A program made the translations under genes and the position numbers. Below are positions 7,967-17,251 of a DNA stretch of 64,000 nucleotides, one piece after another. A model generated the notes under the pieces. It worked only from the letters and a program-made list of their open reading frames with translations, was not told the origin of the DNA and searched no databases. Positions within the stretch are counted from its first letter, which is position 1. The number at the start of each line of letters is the position of its first letter. This stretch comes from Muribaculaceae bacterium (GTDB lineage: Bacteria; Bacteroidota; Bacteroidia; Bacteroidales; Muribaculaceae), in NCBI GenBank assembly GCA_022510505.1, contig JAFLTL010000007.1, positions 30,780-94,779 of the forward strand, given 5' to 3'.

Positions 7967-9304
7967 ATGAAGGCACAAGATGTATTATTTGATCTTCGGC
8001 GCCGATTTCCGCATGAACCGGAATATCTTCAGGCAGTCGAAGAAGTTTTGACCTCAATTCAGGATGTGTATAACGAGTATCCGGCTTTCGATCGCTACAA
8101 TCTGATCGAAAGATTGTGCATCCCCGACAGGATTATATCCTTCCGGGTGTCCTGGGTAGATGACAAGGGAAAGGTTCACACCAACATGGGATATCGAGTT
8201 CAGCATAATAATGCTATAGGTCCCTATAAAGGTGGTATTCGGTTCCATTCTTCAGTAAATCTTTCGATTCTTAAATTTCTCGCTTTTGAACAGACCTTCA
8301 AGAACTCTTTGACCACCTTATCAATGGGAGGTGCAAAAGGAGGCAGCGATTTCTCTCCCCGTGGCAAAAGCGACATGGAGGTTATGAGATTCTGCCAGGC
8401 TTTCGTCCAGGAGTTGTGGCGTAACATCGGGCCTGATACTGATGTCCCTGCAGGTGATATTGGCGTTGGTGGACGAGAGGTAGGATACATGTTTGGCGAA
8501 TATAAGAAAATGACCCGTCGTTATAACGGCACCTTTACCGGAAAGGGACTGGAATTTGGCGGTTCGTTGATTCGTCCCGAAGCAACAGGCTATGGAAATG
8601 TCTATTTCCTACTTGAAATGATGTCTACCCGTGGAATAGATATTCGAGGAAAGAAAGTAGCAATTTCCGGATCAGGTAATGTTGCTACTTATACAGCGCA
8701 AAAACTTCTCGAACTGGGAGCAAAAGTCATTTCAATGAGCGATAGCGACGGTACCGTCTTTGTACCCGAGGGATTAACCTCTAAAGAGCTTGATTATATC
8801 TTTGAATTGAAGAACATCTACCGCGGAAGAATAAGTGAGTTCGCAGAGGAATTCGGATATGAATATTTCCCTGGTCAGCGTCCATGGAGACTTTTCAAGT
8901 GCGACATTGCAATGCCTTCGGCCACACAGAACGAGATAGACGGCGAAGATGCCCGTGCTCTTATTGAAGGTGGCTGCTTTGCTGTCAGTGAGGGTGCCAA
9001 CATGCCCTCAACTCCCGAGGCCATCAAGGAATTCCTGAATGCTCGCATATTATATGCACCAGGTAAGGCAGCTAATGCCGGAGGAGTTTCCGTATCTGGT
9101 TTGGAAATGGCCCAGAACTCCCAGATGCTTTCATGGAGTAGGGAAGAGGTTGACATGAAACTTCGCGATATCATGAAAGACATACATAGCCAGTGTGTTA
9201 AATATGGAAAGTCGGCCGATGGTTATATCAACTACGTTAAAGGAGCCAACATCGCCGGCTTTATGAAGGTTGCACGTGCTATGATGGCTCAAGGAGTCCT
9301 GTAA
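7967..9304 (+). CDS. gdhA: Glutamate dehydrogenase (NADP-type, hexameric class)
   Basis: 445 residues, the usual length for the small hexameric class. It catalyses reductive amination of 2-oxoglutarate to glutamate in the cytoplasm. Visible motifs are the substrate-site GGAKGGSDF with K124, the catalytic-region PAGDIGVGGREVGYMFGEYK, and a Rossmann GSGNVATYTAQKL. The presence of S/T rather than an acidic residue at the end of the second nucleotide-binding strand (ISMSDSDG) is compatible with NADPH use, but cofactor choice is not certain. It is monocistronic by appearance, with its own promoter. It is the main ammonium entry point here, alongside the type III glutamine synthetase at the right edge. 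Confidence 0.95.
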   Translation: MKAQDVLFDLRRRFPHEPEYLQAVEEVLTSIQDVYNEYPAFDRYNLIERLCIPDRIISFRVSWVDDKGKVHTNMGYRVQHNNAIGPYKGGIRFHSSVNLSILKFLAFEQTFKNSLTTLSMGGAKGGSDFSPRGKSDMEVMRFCQAFVQELWRNIGPDTDVPAGDIGVGGREVGYMFGEYKKMTRRYNGTFTGKGLEFGGSLIRPEATGYGNVYFLLEMMSTRGIDIRGKKVAISGSGNVATYTAQKLLELGAKVISMSDSDGTVFVPEGLTSKELDYIFELKNIYRGRISEFAEEFGYEYFPGQRPWRLFKCDIAMPSATQNEIDGEDARALIEGGCFAVSEGANMPSTPEAIKEFLNARILYAPGKAANAGGVSVSGLEMAQNSQMLSWSREEVDMKLRDIMKDIHSQCVKYGKSADGYINYVKGANIAGFMKVARAMMAQGVL

Positions 9305-9383
9305 AAGTCTATATTGATCAGCCTAAAAGCTAACGACTTAAATTAAGGGCAACTGTAAACTATAATCTATAAATTTTTTATCT

Positions 9384-9391
9384 TATCTTTG
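9384..9391 (+). promoter_or_regulatory. -7 promoter box (TATCTTTG) for the DUF4332-like gene
   Basis: TATCTTTG is an exact TAnnTTTG match 29 bp before the ATG at 9421. No clear TTG lies at the correct spacing. Confidence 0.5.
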
Positions 9392-9420
9392 TGAAATGAC
9401 TTACCTTTAATATTATAACC

Positions 9421-9828
9421 ATGGACTACAAAATTATCGACATCCAGGGCATCGGCCCAGTCTACGCTGAGAAACTCCAAGGCGCCGGAATCAAAAAAGT
9501 TTCTGAACTTCTCGAAAAAGGGAAGACCGCTAAGGGACGTAAAGAACTTGAAGATTCAACCGGCATACGTCACGACCTCATCTTGACCTGGGTAAACCAT
9601 GCCGACCTTTTCCGAGTAAAGGGAGTAGGACCGCAGTTCGCTGAACTTCTGGAAGCATCGGGCGTTGACACGGTCAAGGAATTTGCCCATCGCAAAGCTG
9701 AGAACCTTGTAGCGAAAATGACAGAAGTCAACGAAAAGGAACATCGTGTTCGTCGCGTTCCAACTGTTAAGGAAGTTCAAAAGATGATTGAACTTGCCAA
9801 AGAACTTCCAGGAGTTGTTTCTTATTGA
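9421..9828 (+). CDS. DUF4332-like helix-hairpin-helix protein
   Basis: 135 residues, no signal peptide. It contains two copies of a helix-hairpin-helix style motif: DIQGIGPVYAEKLQGAGI (about residues 7-24) and RVKGVGPQFAELLEASGV (about 62-79). This matches the DUF4332 family of small proteins related to DNA-binding HhH folds. Charged C-terminal helices follow. HhH pairs usually contact DNA backbone non-specifically, but function in this family is not established. It has its own promoter and is closed by a strong terminator at 9852-9884, so it is a single-gene unit between gdhA and the hut operon. Confidence 0.75.
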   Translation: MDYKIIDIQGIGPVYAEKLQGAGIKKVSELLEKGKTAKGRKELEDSTGIRHDLILTWVNHADLFRVKGVGPQFAELLEASGVDTVKEFAHRKAENLVAKMTEVNEKEHRVRRVPTVKEVQKMIELAKELPGVVSY

Positions 9829-9851
9829 TAAGATTTGACAACCAAAACAAA

Positions 9852-9884
9852 AGAGATGGCGGAGCCTAAGCTCTGCCATCTCTT
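9852..9884. terminator. Intrinsic terminator after the DUF4332-like gene
   Basis: AGAGATGGCGGAG is followed by CCTAAG and then CTCTGCCATCTCT: a 13-bp stem with one mismatch. The T-run after it is short. It could also stop transcription arriving from the hut operon on the other strand. The remaining 176 bases to hutI show nothing I can name. Confidence 0.75.
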
Positions 9885-10060
9885 GTTATGTATATTATGT
9901 CACAACGCTTAAGTAACCTTTTATGTATATGAATCGTAGTGAGAGAATGTGGTTGCTCCGCCTTGTTGGCAGATGTTTGAGGAGTGATATGGTCGCACCT
10001 GTCTACACTGATGACTGATGGCTACCAAATATAACCTCTATAAAAGCTATAAACTGTAAA

Positions 10061-11296
10061 TCAATCACTAACAAGAACTCCGTTGAGTAGATGGTAGCGA
10101 ATGATGGGGGTCGTATAGGCGTAAGGAATATAGTCGATGGAAGGGATAGGCTGAGTTATTATCAGATTGGCACGTTTACCAACCGTGATTGAACCGACTT
10201 CTCCGGAAACTCCCATGGCGTAAGCTCCATTGATAGTGCACGCATTGAGAGCCTGTGTAGGCGTCAATTTCATCTTGATGCATCCGAGAGATAGAATGAA
10301 TTTCATATCACCAGATGGAGAAGAGCCAGGATTGAAATCTGATGCTAGTGCGATGCCAATTCCTCTTGAGATTATTTTTTTTGCGGGAGCATAGGGCATT
10401 CCTAAAAAGAATGAAGCCCCGGGTAATAATGTCGGCATGACTTCAGACTCCCGCAACAATTCTATATCCTCATCGGAAATTCTTTCAAGATGATCTACAG
10501 AGAGAGCTTCCATTCGGATTGCGACACGTGTGCCACCGGTGGAGGCGAGTTCGTCACCATGTATTTTTCCACGTAGGCCAAATTGCTTTCCCTTTTCCAG
10601 AAGAGTTTCAGTCTCCTGTTCGGTGAAAAATCCCTTATCGCAGAAAACATCGATATAGTCGGCCAGTCCTTCATTGGCGACAGCCGGCAACATTTCTTCA
10701 CATAACATCTTTACATAGTCATTTTGTCGACCACGGTATTCGCGAGCAACAGCATGGGCTCCCAGAAAGGTTGAACGGACTAACAATGGGGAGTTTGCCT
10801 TGATTCTTCTGATTACCCGAAGCATTTTAATTTCAGACTCAGTGGAAAGGCCGTAGCCGCTTTTTATCTCAATGGCTCCGGTCCCTTTAGAGATGACTTC
10901 CCTGATTTTTTTCATAGAAGTTTCATAAAGCTCATCCTCACTGATGGAGCGGAGTCGATCGGCCGAATTCAATATACCGCCTCCGTTTTCCGCAATCTGC
11001 TCATAGGTCTTTCCTGCGATTTTGTCGACGAATTCGCGTTCACGACTTCCTGCAAAGACGAGGTGGGTGTGGGAATCACAAAAAGAGGGTAGAACGGTTC
11101 CACCTTCAGCATCGAGAACCGATTCTCCCCCTGGCTCTGTCCCTTTAGGACCGAAGGCGGCTATCAGACCGTTTTCAACAAGGAGCCATGCATCCTCAAG
11201 GACCCGTAGACGTTCCATTGAAGGACCATCCAGACGTAATTTCCCATTAGGTTGAATACACGCCAAGTATTTGATGCCTGTAATCAGAACTGACAT
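10061..11296 (-). CDS. hutI: Imidazolonepropionase
   Basis: 411 residues. It hydrolyses 4-imidazolone-5-propanoate to N-formimino-L-glutamate, the third step of histidine degradation. It is an amidohydrolase-superfamily enzyme: SFCDSHTHLVFAGSRE (about residues 72-87) carries the metal-binding HxH, KSGYGLSTESE binds the substrate, and LASDFNPGSSPSGDM carries the catalytic Asp. It is the last gene of the operon, and its start overlaps the end of hutH by 13 bases. Confidence 0.95.
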   Translation of the reverse strand: MSVLITGIKYLACIQPNGKLRLDGPSMERLRVLEDAWLLVENGLIAAFGPKGTEPGGESVLDAEGGTVLPSFCDSHTHLVFAGSREREFVDKIAGKTYEQIAENGGGILNSADRLRSISEDELYETSMKKIREVISKGTGAIEIKSGYGLSTESEIKMLRVIRRIKANSPLLVRSTFLGAHAVAREYRGRQNDYVKMLCEEMLPAVANEGLADYIDVFCDKGFFTEQETETLLEKGKQFGLRGKIHGDELASTGGTRVAIRMEALSVDHLERISDEDIELLRESEVMPTLLPGASFFLGMPYAPAKKIISRGIGIALASDFNPGSSPSGDMKFILSLGCIKMKLTPTQALNACTINGAYAMGVSGEVGSITVGKRANLIITQPIPSIDYIPYAYTTPIIRYHLLNGVLVSD

Positions 11297-12774
11297 GGAG
11301 TTCGGATGAATTCTATGGATTTCTCTATGAACGGATACATTACTGTGTCGTCCTCGATAAAGGGGACAATGTCGCGAAACCTGTTCCAGACCTCTTCAAT
11401 TTTCTTCGATGATTTTAATGGCCGACGGAATTCAAGTGCCTGGGCTGCATTAAAGAGTTCTATAGCCAGAATTCGCTCGGTATTTATCACAACACGATAG
11501 AGTTTAGTGGCAGCATTGGCCCCCATGCTCACATGGTCTTCCTGGCCCTGTGAGGAGGGTATAGAATCTACTGAGGCAGGAGTGGAGAGTTGTTTTGACT
11601 GACTTACAATTGAAGCGGCCGTATATTGAGGAATCATGAATCCGCTGTTCAAACCCGGCTTGGCAACGAGGAATTTGGGAAGGCCTCTTTCTCCGGAAAT
11701 AAGTTGATAGATTCTCCGTTCGGCAATGTTTCCTAGCTCGGCAAGTGCCATAGCCATGAAGTCCATGGTTATGGCAAGGGGTTCACCATGGAAATTTCCT
11801 GCCGAAATTATTTGGCCTTCCTTGACAAAGATTGTGGGATTATCCGTGACTGCATTGACTTCGATTGTCATTATTCCTTTTGCATATGACACAGCATCTC
11901 TTGAAGCTCCGTGAACCTGTGGTATGCAACGGAAAGAATAGGGGTCTTGAACATTTTTTTTGTCCTGTTTGATCAGTTCGCTTCCCTTGAGCAAACGACG
12001 GAAATTAGACGCAGTGTGGATTTGTCCTTTATAGGGACGAATATCATTCACTATTTTCGAGAACGGTTCGATGCGACCGTCAAAGGCGTCAAGCGACATT
12101 GCCCCGATCAGGTCGGCCCAATTCAGCAACCTTTCGGCCGACATTACCGACCATACCCCATAGGCGCTCATAAACTGCGTTCCGTTGAGAAGAGCCAGAC
12201 CTTCCTTCGACTTCAGTTCTATTGGTTTCCACCCAAATTCGTCAAGAACACTTTTTGAATCGTGAATCTTTCCGTTGTAGTAGACTTGTCCAAGTCCGAG
12301 AAGCGGCAAACTCAGATGAGCCAAAGGGGAGAGGTCGCCGGAAGCTCCAAGTGAACCCTGCTGAAAGACAACCGGACAGACGTCGTTGTTGAAGAAATCG
12401 ATGAGACGTTGGACGGTTTCTACCTGCACCCCGGAGAATCCTTTTGACAATGAAATAATCTTCAACAGAAGTATAAGCATCACGATTTCTTGTGGGACAG
12501 GATCTCCGGTTCCGCATGCATGGGAACAAACCAGATTTTTCTGAAGTTGGGAAACACTCTCTTTATCGATATAGACATTACATAAGGATCCGAAGCCTGT
12601 TGTTATGCCGTAAATAGGTGTAGGACTTTCGTCAATTGTCTTGTCGAGAAATTCTCTACATTCCTTGATTTTTTTCTTAGCCTCATCACTTAAAGCGATA
12701 GGTATCCTATTTACCATAATATCCCGAATGTTTTCCAGGGATACAGGAGAGGAGTCTATTTTATATATTTCCAT
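11284..12774 (-). CDS. hutH: Histidine ammonia-lyase
   Basis: 496 residues, the normal length. It deaminates histidine to urocanate without a metal cofactor, using the self-formed MIO group. The MIO tripeptide is A144-S145-G146 within GSLGASGDLSPLAH. Other active-site landmarks are YGITTGFGSL (substrate tyrosine loop), LLNGTQFMSAYG and QDPYSFRCIPQVHGA. It lies 20 bp after hutU in the same operon. Confidence 0.96.
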   Translation of the reverse strand: MEIYKIDSSPVSLENIRDIMVNRIPIALSDEAKKKIKECREFLDKTIDESPTPIYGITTGFGSLCNVYIDKESVSQLQKNLVCSHACGTGDPVPQEIVMLILLLKIISLSKGFSGVQVETVQRLIDFFNNDVCPVVFQQGSLGASGDLSPLAHLSLPLLGLGQVYYNGKIHDSKSVLDEFGWKPIELKSKEGLALLNGTQFMSAYGVWSVMSAERLLNWADLIGAMSLDAFDGRIEPFSKIVNDIRPYKGQIHTASNFRRLLKGSELIKQDKKNVQDPYSFRCIPQVHGASRDAVSYAKGIMTIEVNAVTDNPTIFVKEGQIISAGNFHGEPLAITMDFMAMALAELGNIAERRIYQLISGERGLPKFLVAKPGLNSGFMIPQYTAASIVSQSKQLSTPASVDSIPSSQGQEDHVSMGANAATKLYRVVINTERILAIELFNAAQALEFRRPLKSSKKIEEVWNRFRDIVPFIEDDTVMYPFIEKSIEFIRTPCQF

Positions 12775-12794
12775 TGCAAATTTCAGGGATTAAC

Positions 12795-14807
12795 TTATTT
12801 CAAAACATTTTCTATCAAATCATCATCAGCAATGAAAGGCAGGGTAACCTGAAGTTTTTCATTTCGCACCATTTCACGACGGATAGTATCTATAGCCCCG
12901 GAATTTCGAGCCCAACTCCGTCGTGCAATACCATTATCGACATCCCATAGGAGCATTCGACGTATTCTTTCGGCCGCTTCTTCAGATCCATCGATGACCA
13001 TTCCGAAACCGCCGTTGATAACCTCACCCCAACCTACTCCGCCACCATTGTGAATTGAAACCCAAGTTGCTCCCCTGAAGGAGTCACCAATTACATTCTG
13101 GATAGCCATGTCGGCCGTTCTGCTGGAGCCATCGTTAATGTTAGATGTTTCACGATAGGGGGAATCGGTTCCTGATACATCGTGATGGTCGCGACCAAGA
13201 ACAATCGGTGCCGAGATCTTCCCTTGGGCAATTGCTTGATTCAGTGCAAGAGCTATCTTGATTCTACCCTCGCAATCGGCATACAGTATTCTGGCTTGGC
13301 TGCCTACCACCAGATTGTTCTTCCCAGCTTCCCTAATCCAATGAAGATTATCGGCCAATTGTCCCTTGATATCTTCAGGCGCTACCGTTAGCAATTCTTC
13401 GAGTACATCTCCGGCTATGCGGTCACTTTCTAAAAGGTCTTCTTCCTTGCCGGAAGTACAAACCCACCGGAATGGTCCGAATCCAAAATCAAAGAATCTG
13501 GGACCCATTATATCCTGAACATATGAAGGGTATCGGAACTGCCCATCAGAATCAGTTACATCTGCGCCGGCGCGAGAAGCTTCAAGGAGAAATGCGTTGC
13601 CATAGTCAAAGAAATACATTCCTTTGGTAGTCAATTGGTTTATGGCAGTTACTTGTCTACGCAATGATTCGCGAACCTTTTCCCTGAAACGTTCAGGATT
13701 CTCGGCCATCATCTGATTGGATTCTTCTAGAGACATTCCAACCGGATAGTATCCTCCGGCCCACGGATTATGAAGAGATGTTTGATCTGACCCCAAATCG
13801 ACCTGAATGTTTTCATTGGCAAGCCTCTCCCACAAGTCTACCACATTGCCGTTATAGGCCATAGAAACAGTTTCATTATTTGATTTTGCCTCCCTAAGGC
13901 GTTTTATCAGTTCATCAAGTGAAGTGTAGACTTCATCGACCCATCCCTGTTGATGTCTTTTTTCAACTGCCTTGGGATTTATCTCAGCTACGATGCTGAT
14001 TAGCCCAGAAATGTTAGCAGCCTTCGGTTGTGCGCCTGACATACCTCCGAGACCTGAAGAGACAAAGAGCATACCTTTTGTGTCACGATCGGTTTCCTCA
14101 GCTTTTTTTCTTGCCGCATTAAGGACTGTAATGGTTGTACCGTGGACGATTCCTTGCGGTCCTATATACATATAGGATCCCGCTGTCATTTGTCCATATT
14201 GTGACACCCCTATGGCATTCATTCGTTCCCAATCATCTGGTTTCGAATAGTTCGGAATCACCATGCCATTTGTAACTACTACTCGAGGTGCTCCAGGGTG
14301 AGACGGAAAAAGTCCCATGGGGTGTCCTGAATACATGACAAGAGTTTGGTCATCAGTCATTTCCGACAGATACTTCATTGTCAGAAGATACTGGGCCCAA
14401 TTTTGGAACACAGCACCGTTACCCCCATAGGTTATGAGCTCGTGTGGATGCTGCGCGACAGCTTTGTCGAGATTGTTTTGAATCATCAACATTATGGCAG
14501 CGGCTGAGCGTGACTTTGTAGGATATTCATCAATGGGACGTGCTTTCATCTCATAGTCGGGCCGAAATCGATACATATAGATTCGACCATACTTTTCAAG
14601 CTCCTCGGCGAATTCCTTAGCGAGAATTTTGTGATGTTCAGGTGGAAAATATCTTAAAGCATTCTTTATGGCTAGTACTTTTTCCTTATGGGAAAGTAAA
14701 TCTTTTCTTTTTGGAGCATGATTGACCGAGATGTCATAAGGTTTCGGTTCTGGCAGTTCATCGGGAATTCCTGCCCTCACTTCCTGTCTAAATTGTTTCA
14801 AGTTCAT
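12795..14807 (-). CDS. hutU: Urocanate hydratase, long form
   Basis: 670 residues. It hydrates urocanate to 4-imidazolone-5-propanoate with tightly bound NAD. The protein is clearly longer than the roughly 560-residue enzyme of Pseudomonas or Bacillus and near the length of the animal enzyme. The core motifs are present: YGGNGAVFQNWAQY near the N-terminus, MYSGHPMGLFPSH, SSGLGGMSGAQPKAA, QTSLHNPWAGGYYPVG, and the C-terminal RDHHDVSGTDSPYRET and SIHNGGGVGWGEV. The start overlaps ftcD by 4 bases (ATGA), which suggests translational coupling. Confidence 0.95.
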   Translation of the reverse strand: MNLKQFRQEVRAGIPDELPEPKPYDISVNHAPKRKDLLSHKEKVLAIKNALRYFPPEHHKILAKEFAEELEKYGRIYMYRFRPDYEMKARPIDEYPTKSRSAAAIMLMIQNNLDKAVAQHPHELITYGGNGAVFQNWAQYLLTMKYLSEMTDDQTLVMYSGHPMGLFPSHPGAPRVVVTNGMVIPNYSKPDDWERMNAIGVSQYGQMTAGSYMYIGPQGIVHGTTITVLNAARKKAEETDRDTKGMLFVSSGLGGMSGAQPKAANISGLISIVAEINPKAVEKRHQQGWVDEVYTSLDELIKRLREAKSNNETVSMAYNGNVVDLWERLANENIQVDLGSDQTSLHNPWAGGYYPVGMSLEESNQMMAENPERFREKVRESLRRQVTAINQLTTKGMYFFDYGNAFLLEASRAGADVTDSDGQFRYPSYVQDIMGPRFFDFGFGPFRWVCTSGKEEDLLESDRIAGDVLEELLTVAPEDIKGQLADNLHWIREAGKNNLVVGSQARILYADCEGRIKIALALNQAIAQGKISAPIVLGRDHHDVSGTDSPYRETSNINDGSSRTADMAIQNVIGDSFRGATWVSIHNGGGVGWGEVINGGFGMVIDGSEEAAERIRRMLLWDVDNGIARRSWARNSGAIDTIRREMVRNEKLQVTLPFIADDDLIENVLK

Positions 14808-16513
14808 TTTGAGGGGTTGTCAATCTTATTTTCCACTATTTCAAGAATCTCTTTCTCTAGTTTTTCGGCCTTGTTCTTTAAAGAAGTCGCCTCATCTACG
14901 AGCGACTGGGCAATCGGACGATCTGAAAGACCGGCGGCATTAATCTTTACATTCAGGTAGGCGCCGATTACCGCACTTCTTGCAGCGAGTGCACCAACTC
15001 CAGCATCGCTGACCGAATTCGGGTTACCGGTTTCGGCCATCATTCTGAGCAATTCAAATGCTTTAAAGGATGTTTTTATTGTCTTAAGCGGCACCTGAGT
15101 GGCATATAAGGTCGCTTCCTGTAATTTTTTTGAACGGTTCTCTTTCTCCTCAGGAGTTGACTTAGGCATTGAGAAAACTTCCATTATTTTGTTGAAAGCA
15201 ACAGTATCCTCATCAACTAAATTAAGAAGTTCCTCCATAATTAGATGACCTTTTTCGGCAACCTGTGAGAATGTTTCCCATTGATCATCCCATCCTGGCT
15301 TGTGGGCCGACAGATTTGCTACCATAGTTGCAAGGGCTGCTCCCAAAGCTCCCATATAGGCTGATATGGAACCTCCACCGGGGGCCGGTGATTCGCTGGC
15401 TGTCTCTTCGGCGAAACCACGACACGTCATGTCGATCAGATTACGGCCTGAATGATCAGCTATTATTTCTTCTATTATTTTTTCTTCAGGTTTAAATTCC
15501 TTGAGATCATCTAATCCCAATGATTTAATTGCAATTCTTATGATTTCTTTATCGGACAATCCAAGAGATCGATGTTGCTTTTTTAGGAAATATTTTCCCG
15601 CTTCTAAAAGTGCCTTTTTCGGTATCAGTCCGACAATCTCGGTTCCCGTAACCCTTAATCCTCTTTCGGCAGCTGCACGACACACTTCTTCAAAGGCTAT
15701 GTGTAGTGGTGTTACAGAAATGTCGGTAAGGTTCATGGAGACTTGAGCTATTCCATATTCATCGATGAACCATCCGATTGCCTTGCATGCCTTTAATGTT
15801 CCGGGTTTCATTACGGGTTGTCCGTTTGAGTCTTTGACAATTTTGCCCGTAATTGGATTTCCTTCACGAAGAGGTCTTCCTTTTTCCCTGACATCGAAAG
15901 CCACTGCATTAGCTCGTCGTGTTGATGTAGTATTAAGATTGAAGTTGACTGCAATGAGAAAATCTCTTGCTCCTACAATGGTGGCTCCTGTTCGAGCGAT
16001 ATCCACGTCATAGGGTCGGCATCCGAAGTCGGGAGCTGTAGTCGGGTCTGACAATTTCTTCGGTAATGCTTCGTACTCACCTTCGCGTACAACAGCTAGA
16101 TTCTTTCTTTCAGGTTTTAGTGCCGCGGCCTCATAGCAATAGGTTGGGATGTTAAGTTCATCAGCGATTCGTTCGGCAAGTCTTTGAGCCATTAGAGCAC
16201 ATTCTTCGAGCGTCACTCCCGATATTGGAATAAGCGGAAGCACGTCGGTTGCCCCGAGTCGAGGATGGGCTCCCTTGTGATGACGCATGTCGATTAGTTC
16301 AGCTGCACTTTTAACCGCTTGGAATGCGGCTTCGACAACCCGTTCTGGTTCTCCGACGAATGTCATGACCGTTCGGTTAGTAGCTATACCCGGGTCTATA
16401 TCCAATAGTTTGACACTTTCAACCGAACGAATTTTTTCGGCAATTTTTTCAATGACATTCTTGTCAACGCCCTCACTGAAATTGGGGACACATTCGATGA
16501 TTCTATTTTCCAT
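14804..16513 (-). CDS. ftcD: Bifunctional glutamate formimidoyltransferase / formimidoyl-THF cyclodeaminase
   Basis: 569 residues combining two enzymes. Residues 1 to about 330 (IECVPNFSEGVDKNV, HHKGAHPRLGATDVLPLIPI) move the formimino group from formiminoglutamate to tetrahydrofolate, releasing glutamate. Residues of about 350-560 (SESPAPGGGSISAYMGALGA) form the cyclodeaminase that releases ammonia and yields methenyl-THF. The same fusion order is known from animal FTCD; many bacteria use HutG or separate proteins instead. It is the first gene of the hut operon, so histidine carbon flows to glutamate and the one-carbon pool. No local HutC-like repressor is present. Confidence 0.93.
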   Translation of the reverse strand: MENRIIECVPNFSEGVDKNVIEKIAEKIRSVESVKLLDIDPGIATNRTVMTFVGEPERVVEAAFQAVKSAAELIDMRHHKGAHPRLGATDVLPLIPISGVTLEECALMAQRLAERIADELNIPTYCYEAAALKPERKNLAVVREGEYEALPKKLSDPTTAPDFGCRPYDVDIARTGATIVGARDFLIAVNFNLNTTSTRRANAVAFDVREKGRPLREGNPITGKIVKDSNGQPVMKPGTLKACKAIGWFIDEYGIAQVSMNLTDISVTPLHIAFEEVCRAAAERGLRVTGTEIVGLIPKKALLEAGKYFLKKQHRSLGLSDKEIIRIAIKSLGLDDLKEFKPEEKIIEEIIADHSGRNLIDMTCRGFAEETASESPAPGGGSISAYMGALGAALATMVANLSAHKPGWDDQWETFSQVAEKGHLIMEELLNLVDEDTVAFNKIMEVFSMPKSTPEEKENRSKKLQEATLYATQVPLKTIKTSFKAFELLRMMAETGNPNSVSDAGVGALAARSAVIGAYLNVKINAAGLSDRPIAQSLVDEATSLKNKAEKLEKEILEIVENKIDNPSK

Positions 16514-16532
16514 GGATAAGTCTTATATAAAA

Positions 16533-16540
16533 CAAAAATA
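16533..16540 (-). promoter_or_regulatory. Possible -7 box (TATTTTTG) for the hut operon
   Basis: Minus-strand TATTTTTG fits TAnnTTTG and lies 20 bases before the ftcD start. It overlaps the foot of the terminator hairpin of the upstream gene, so terminator and promoter share bases. The call is tentative because the region is AT-rich. Confidence 0.4.
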
Positions 16541-16571
16541 ATGATTTCACATCAGAATGTGAAATCATTAT
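16538..16571 (-). terminator. Intrinsic terminator of the PepSY-like lipoprotein gene
   Basis: ATAATGATTTCACAT-CAGA-ATGTGAAATCATTAT is a perfect 15-bp stem with a four-base loop. On the minus strand a T-rich stretch follows. It separates the lipoprotein gene from the hut operon. Confidence 0.85.
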
Positions 16572-16607
16572 CATATCGTTGAAGTTTGAGGAGTTTTTTA
16601 ATTTGGT

Positions 16608-17051
16608 CTAAGTTTCGGTGATTGTTCCAGTCATGGAATCGTATTCTATGTCGGTGTCAAGGAGTTCTACGTAATATATTCCTTTGTCAATGAATGCCTT
16701 ATAAACATTATCAAGCATACCGAGACCATCAATATAGTTATAGAGTTTTTCATTGAGGCAGTCGTAGAGAAAATAGGAAGAAATTGTGCCACCGTTTCCA
16801 TCGACAGATATCCACTGGCATTCGGAATTAAAGATGACGGTTACACTATTTTTCATTTTTGCAACATATTCTCCATTTGAAAGTTTATCGAAACTTTGAC
16901 ATTCCCCGGGAAAATATTGAATAAGAAAGCTCGATATTTTTTCGGGCATTTCATCCCATGTTTCATCATTAGACTCCCCCGAGCAACCGCATAATGAAAC
17001 AATAGGGAGAAAAAATAGAAGAGCCTGAAAGATTATTTCGATTTTTTTCAT
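16608..17051 (-). CDS. PepSY-like lipoprotein
   Basis: 147 residues. The N-terminus is a lipoprotein signal with lipobox LCGC followed by S, so the mature protein starts at the Cys and is probably attached to the envelope. The mature part (MPEKISSFLIQYFPGECQSFDKLSNGEY, then VTVIFNSECQWISVDGNGG) has the pattern of Bacteroidota PepSY-like (BLIP-like) small proteins: a helix with an aromatic 'F(I)xxxFP' end followed by a beta sheet. Function in this family is unknown; protease-inhibitor-like roles have only been suggested. A second member of the class is at 41082-41603. Confidence 0.7.
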   Translation of the reverse strand: MKKIEIIFQALLFFLPIVSLCGCSGESNDETWDEMPEKISSFLIQYFPGECQSFDKLSNGEYVAKMKNSVTVIFNSECQWISVDGNGGTISSYFLYDCLNEKLYNYIDGLGMLDNVYKAFIDKGIYYVELLDTDIEYDSMTGTITET

Positions 17052-17214
17052 TTTAAAATATTTTATACTTTTATAACATATAATAAATGGAAAAGTTCGT
17101 TTATATATGTCCGCGAGAGAGACATTAGATTATTAATGAAATGTTACAGTTTTAGGTATTTGTTAAAAAAATAATATTTATTAACGACAAATTAATTACA
17201 AATTATTATAGGTG

Positions 17215-17246
17215 TTGGAATTTAACTATTGTTAATTATATATTTG
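17215..17246 (+). promoter_or_regulatory. Promoter (TTG-N21-TATATTTG) of the receiver-like gene
   Basis: TTG at 17215-17217 and TATATTTG at 17239-17246 are separated by 21 bp. The A of the following ATG (17252) is only the sixth base after the box, so the transcript is predicted to begin at or next to the start codon. Confidence 0.6.
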
Positions 17247-17251
17247 TGCTC

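Noticed and set aside
9885..10060. Possible small RNA or tRNA in the gap after the DUF4332-like terminator
   Set aside because: No cloverleaf, promoter box or terminator of its own could be drawn; most likely untranslated 3' sequence of the hut operon.
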